64,000 bases of DNA from Antedon mediterranea (taxonomy: Eukaryota > Echinodermata > Crinoidea > Comatulida > Antedonidae): the NCBI RefSeq assembly GCF_964355755.1, contig NC_092680.1, forward strand, positions 16,407,001-16,471,000, written 5' to 3'. Below are positions 60,266 through 64,000 of the stretch, one piece after another. A program made the position numbers and the translations under genes. The notes under the pieces are model-generated. The model was not told the DNA's origin. It did not search any database and saw only the letters and a list, made by a program, of their open reading frames with translations. Position 1 is the first letter of the stretch, and each line of letters opens with the position of its first letter.

Positions 60266-63069
60266 CGTGAATTAATACAACACTAACTTTAGTGAGATTT
60301 TTTAGATAATGGACCATACAAATGCTTAGCTAGCTTAAATGTACATTATTTTAAAATATTTATATTTATAATAGCCCTATATGTAAAATATTTTAAAATA
60401 TGTATATGTAGGCCTATATAAAATTATAGAAAAACAATAGTGAGAAATAATAAACTATGATTAGAGTGTTTACAACATTATTAAAATGGAATTAATAAAA
60501 TGGTACTTGCACTATATTGTTATAATTATTATTCTTGACAAACTTGGAATATAGGGGAATGATGTTCAAACAATGCTGGTGATGGTAGTGATGATGATGG
60601 CGTTTGCGATGACGACGACGAGCTAAATGTAATTTCTATTTCGTTATAGCTGACTATAATTTGAGAACGTCAAAACAATTCGTTAATAAAATAATAAGCC
60701 TGGCTGAAAGCTCGATTCGTGACTGACGTGCTTCAGAGCCATAATATAATGGCTCTGACGTGCTTGTGTAATATGCTCCCTCTATCTCCTAGATAGGAAA
60801 GAATATACAATCTATAGAGGGCGCCATAAAGTGAGTCATTTTGGTGGAGTCCAAGTCGATTCTCGAGCAAAACAAGAAAAGCGTCGCGTCGCCTTGGAAT
60901 TTATTAAGTAGGCGAAAATCCAGTAAGAGATTTTAAACATTTCCAAAAAATAGGCAGAAATGAAGTTATTTTGGGCTAAAACAATATCAAATTTACTAAA
61001 TTAAGAGGTGAGATCCCAGGTGAGTTTAATATGGGGGAATTATCCCACCACTTCGGGTTGTAACACTAAAACAGCAGTAGGCCCTACAATTTTTACTTGT
61101 TTTTTTAGTCTTTCTACTCTTCTTACTTAGCCTTATACTAGGTGCCGCCGTGGCTCCCCCGCCGTGTGGTATCTTCAAATCAACAGGTGGGATATAAGTA
61201 CTGGGCCTAGCTGGATCAATGAAACACAACTGTATTAATACATATATAGGCGTATATCCAGCTACATTGTGAAGATAGATCTCTCACAATTGATTTTATT
61301 TTGAAATTGCAAACAGCATGTCAACAACGTATGCGTTCCTATTGTCATGTAAAGTAGGGTGTATTGTTGTCCGTATTGTTTACATAGATGAGAGCTTTTT
61401 ATTGTATTATCATACATAATAGTTTGATTCAAATTAACCTATGTAGTAGTAGGCCTAACAGTTACATACATTTTTTTTTTTAAATATAGAATTTGTACAT
61501 CAGTTTTGTACATCATTTTGTAAGATAAAATGCAATTTTTATTGGCAGTTGTTCCAGCCAGTCATCATATTCAACTATACAATATTGTTTTTTTTTGTTT
61601 GTCTCTTAACATCTTAAAATGTTTTGAAAACAAAGACCCTCGGAAATGTCTAAAATACAACCAAAACTATAGATTCAGATTTATTCGTCTTTTCGAACAT
61701 TTGTTGGAATACTGATAGATAGTTAGAATAGAATCCAATGCTGGTCACTTTTCTTACATCCTTAGGCATGACACTTAAAGATGTATTGTCCCTTGAAACA
61801 CAAAAAATGGAGGTCAAACTATTCTGAATTTAAATTGGCCATATCAAAGTAATATTAAAGTTATTCACTTCATATAAAAATTCAAGACAAAAACAGCAAT
61901 TTTACGTAATTAACAGGTAAATTAATTTGATTACATTTCGCCTGGAAAATCGTTGGTAGCGAAAGTAAACAAAGATTTTAAACCATGAGTATGCATGATG
62001 CTAATTAGGATTGTTTACAACTCGTCATGGTTGAGAAGGTGTTTTCACATTTTTTTTTTTTTTTTGTACAGTATACCACACATGTACTGTACACTTACTA
62101 ATGTAGGGAGGCACACCCTCTAGTCTTAGTTTAATAACTGCAATTTGTCTAAACTACTGTACAGTATATAGTAGTTTGTGTCATTAAAACTACAATACAA
62201 TGATTCATAGAAATAGCATGTTTGCTAACGTTAATTATTGATTTTCGCAGAATTGCCATAAAGCTGTGGCAGTTTGTATTGAAGGATTAAAACCAACAGT
62301 TACTGTAATTGTATACTGCACAGTTTTTTTACATATATTTAGTAACATAAAATGTCAAATACAGTACTATTAACATTAATTTTAAAACATGAGCTACTAT
62401 CACTATCAGTACTGTATTTAAATTATTATTTTTTACAATTAACATTATAATTGACCTATTATCCATTCATTATCTAATTATAAAAAAATCCATGGTTTAT
62501 TAAAAATCAATTTCATAGATAGTACACTGTACAGTAAACTAAAATGAGATGTCTTTTTAAAACAATTTGGCTTGAATCTTTGGCAGAAAAATTTAACGTA
62601 CTGTATGGCAATCCTGCTATCAAATGATGTCTGTTCCAGTCACACAATACAGTAGCCTGTAATTCAGTACATTAACTGATTTTGTATTAATGTGTTGCTA
62701 TAAATTAATGTATTGTTTTTCTTTATAAATTTCATGAGCTTAATTTGACTTTTATTTGACAATAATGTAAAGTAATAAAGTTCTTCCGTATTTCCACTCA
62801 ATTCACTCTTGATGTCTGGAGGTCATGTACAGCCTTTTACCTGGTGATGGGTGACGCACTTTGGGTTGCAAGTCACCTGGTCCTCCAATTCTTTTTTTTT
62901 TCTCGTGTCTGCTTTGTCTTTATTTTACTTGTAAATGAGTGAACTGTACAGTATATTGTATTGTGTATCATGGTTTTTAAAATGAATATTCCGATATAAA
63001 AAAACCTGTAATGTTCACCTATTATTTATTTATTTTTTAATTAGGATTACATCATTATCGTGAAGAATC

Positions 63070-64000
63070 ATGATGCTATTAGTGGTACTGCTATCCCAGA
63101 TTGCCATTCTGCTGGCCCAGAATGCACAAGTCTCCTTTTTGGAAACCGCTATATCTGTTGGAGAATTTGATGACTCATCATTTACCTTAAGAGTACAGAA
63201 AACAGGCAGAAGTGATACAAGTATCTCAATATTAATTGATATAATAAGTGTAAGTCAATCAATTTCAACTTCTTTATAATATAATGGAATAGAATTTGAA
63301 TATCCAGTATGATGTTATACAATATATTTGTGACAAAATATCAAACACTTAAATACTGTATGAATACTGTATACTATTATTTTAAAAATGTTATGGTTGT
63401 ACAGTTGGAACCTTATCTGATGTATTGTACTAGCCAGCTCTATTGTACATAATGTTATAGTTTTGCTTTATTATATAAAATAATTTTGAAAAATATAAAA
63501 TAAAATCTTAAAATGGATTAGTGCCTTTTAAGCCATTGAGCCTCTCTACCCCCACAGGGGACCTAATATGGGCTTTGGGTCCACAGTAAAAAATTGGTGA
63601 TACCTTTGATATTGGGTTTCAATTTTAAATTAATAAATTAGTGCTTGGTACTGGTAACCTTTGTTTATCAAGCATGGTCCATGCACCAAACTTAAAATGT
63701 TTGTAAACTATAACGCATCTAACATTACCATATTTTTCAACAACATACAGTATACAGTCAGGGAAAAATGGCAAAAGGCTTCCTACTTTCTAGGAGTTTT
63801 ATCAGATTTCCCCCCTAACTGTATACTTTCAAACTGACATTCTAACTACAGTATTCAATTTTCTTTGTTTTTCAGCCTACAGAAGGAATTGCAAACGATT
63901 TCAGAGTGCCATACAATCAGTTTATAGAATTTAGTGCAGGTGATGCAGTGGAAACGCAAGAAACAACATGGTACATACTGAATGATGACATACCAGAGGA
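63070..64000 (+). CDS. Calx-beta domain extracellular protein, 5' end (partial, continues off right edge)
   Basis: Exons 63070-63249 (60 codons, donor GTAAGT) and 63876-64000 (41 codons and two bases, cut by the window end). The N-terminus MMLLVVLLSQIAILLAQ is a signal peptide. It is followed at once by AQVSFLETAISVGEFDDSSF, TLRVQKTGRSDTSISILIDI, then PTEGIANDFRVPYNQ, IEFSAGDAVETQ and ILNDDIPE. This is one Calx-beta domain (F-x-x-x-x-x-x-V-x-E ... V-x-R-x-G ... F-x-x-G-x ... I-x-x-D-D-x-x-E), a calcium-binding beta-sandwich found in NCX exchangers, integrin beta-4, FRAS/FREM and ADGRV1. A signal peptide directly before Calx-beta fits an ADGRV1-like or other repeat-Calx-beta surface protein, but which one is open. 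The AG just upstream (near 63044) could make 63070 lie in a second, partly non-coding exon. Confidence 0.85.

Larger units (their letters stand above)
57028..63069. other. Intergenic region between the lectin/FN3 and Calx-beta genes
   Basis: It starts with the probable 3' UTR of the giant gene. It then holds a duplicated CAACCAGAACAAAAC block (58186 and 58310), degenerate tandem repeats (58420-58900), a LINE fragment (59960-60265), and a repeat-like segment at about 61765-62100 starting TTAAAGATGTATTGTCCC. No supported host exon was found on either strand. Confidence 0.5.

Noticed and set aside
61026-61229. 67-codon minus-strand frame with Pro/Ser-rich content
   Set aside because: No family likeness and no adjoining exons; treated as chance.

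Overview
This is a window of invertebrate animal nuclear DNA. It is AT-rich, its genes are split by GT-AG introns, and its introns are packed with transposon relics. The gene content (a TTC38 orthologue, an SLC17 carrier, a very large C-type-lectin/FN3-like secreted protein, a Calx-beta protein), the Penelope and THAP/P-type elements, and the scattered palindrome TAGGCCTA together suggest a marine invertebrate deuterostome. An echinoderm is my best guess, but the species cannot be fixed from the sequence. The gene models were assembled by hand from splice sites and reading phase, and each closes in frame.

Layout. (1) Positions 1-5612, minus strand: the first three coding exons of a TTC38-like gene, which continues past the left edge. 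Its second intron holds a THAP/P-element-type transposon relic with inverted ends (about 2305-5317). (2) Positions 5668-8206: a foldback element starting about 55 bp upstream of the TTC38 start codon. It contains inverted 20-bp minisatellites and many CGTACGTA palindromes. (3) About 8210-12217: intergenic, repeat debris only. (4) Positions 12218-23251, plus strand: a complete 10-exon SLC17-type transporter (465 aa). Intron 6 carries a 3.9-kb DNA transposon encoding a PIN/XPG-like nuclease with a CXC-like cysteine tail, flanked by a TAG duplication. Intron 8 carries MITE-like hairpins. (5) Positions 23508-24270: a fold-back Penelope-like retroelement end with half of a GIY-YIG domain. (6) About 24270-26700: intergenic with tandem repeats. 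(7) Positions 26701-57027, plus strand: the main gene, 52 coding exons encoding about 3410 aa. It has a signal peptide, a C-type lectin domain, cysteine-rich/EGF modules, a long run of FN3-like 'D-x-x-SGI' modules interrupted by a cysteine-rich exon, a carbohydrate-binding-module-like domain, further FN3-like modules, and no membrane anchor. (8) Positions 57028-63069: intergenic with a LINE reverse-transcriptase relic and degenerate repeats. (9) From 63070 to the right edge, plus strand: the start of a secreted or membrane Calx-beta protein.

The four host genes are not an operon and show no obvious shared pathway. TTC38 and SLC17 are divergent. The lectin/FN3 and Calx-beta genes both encode extracellular adhesion- or matrix-type proteins. 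All functional statements are by family resemblance recognised by eye; no search was run.
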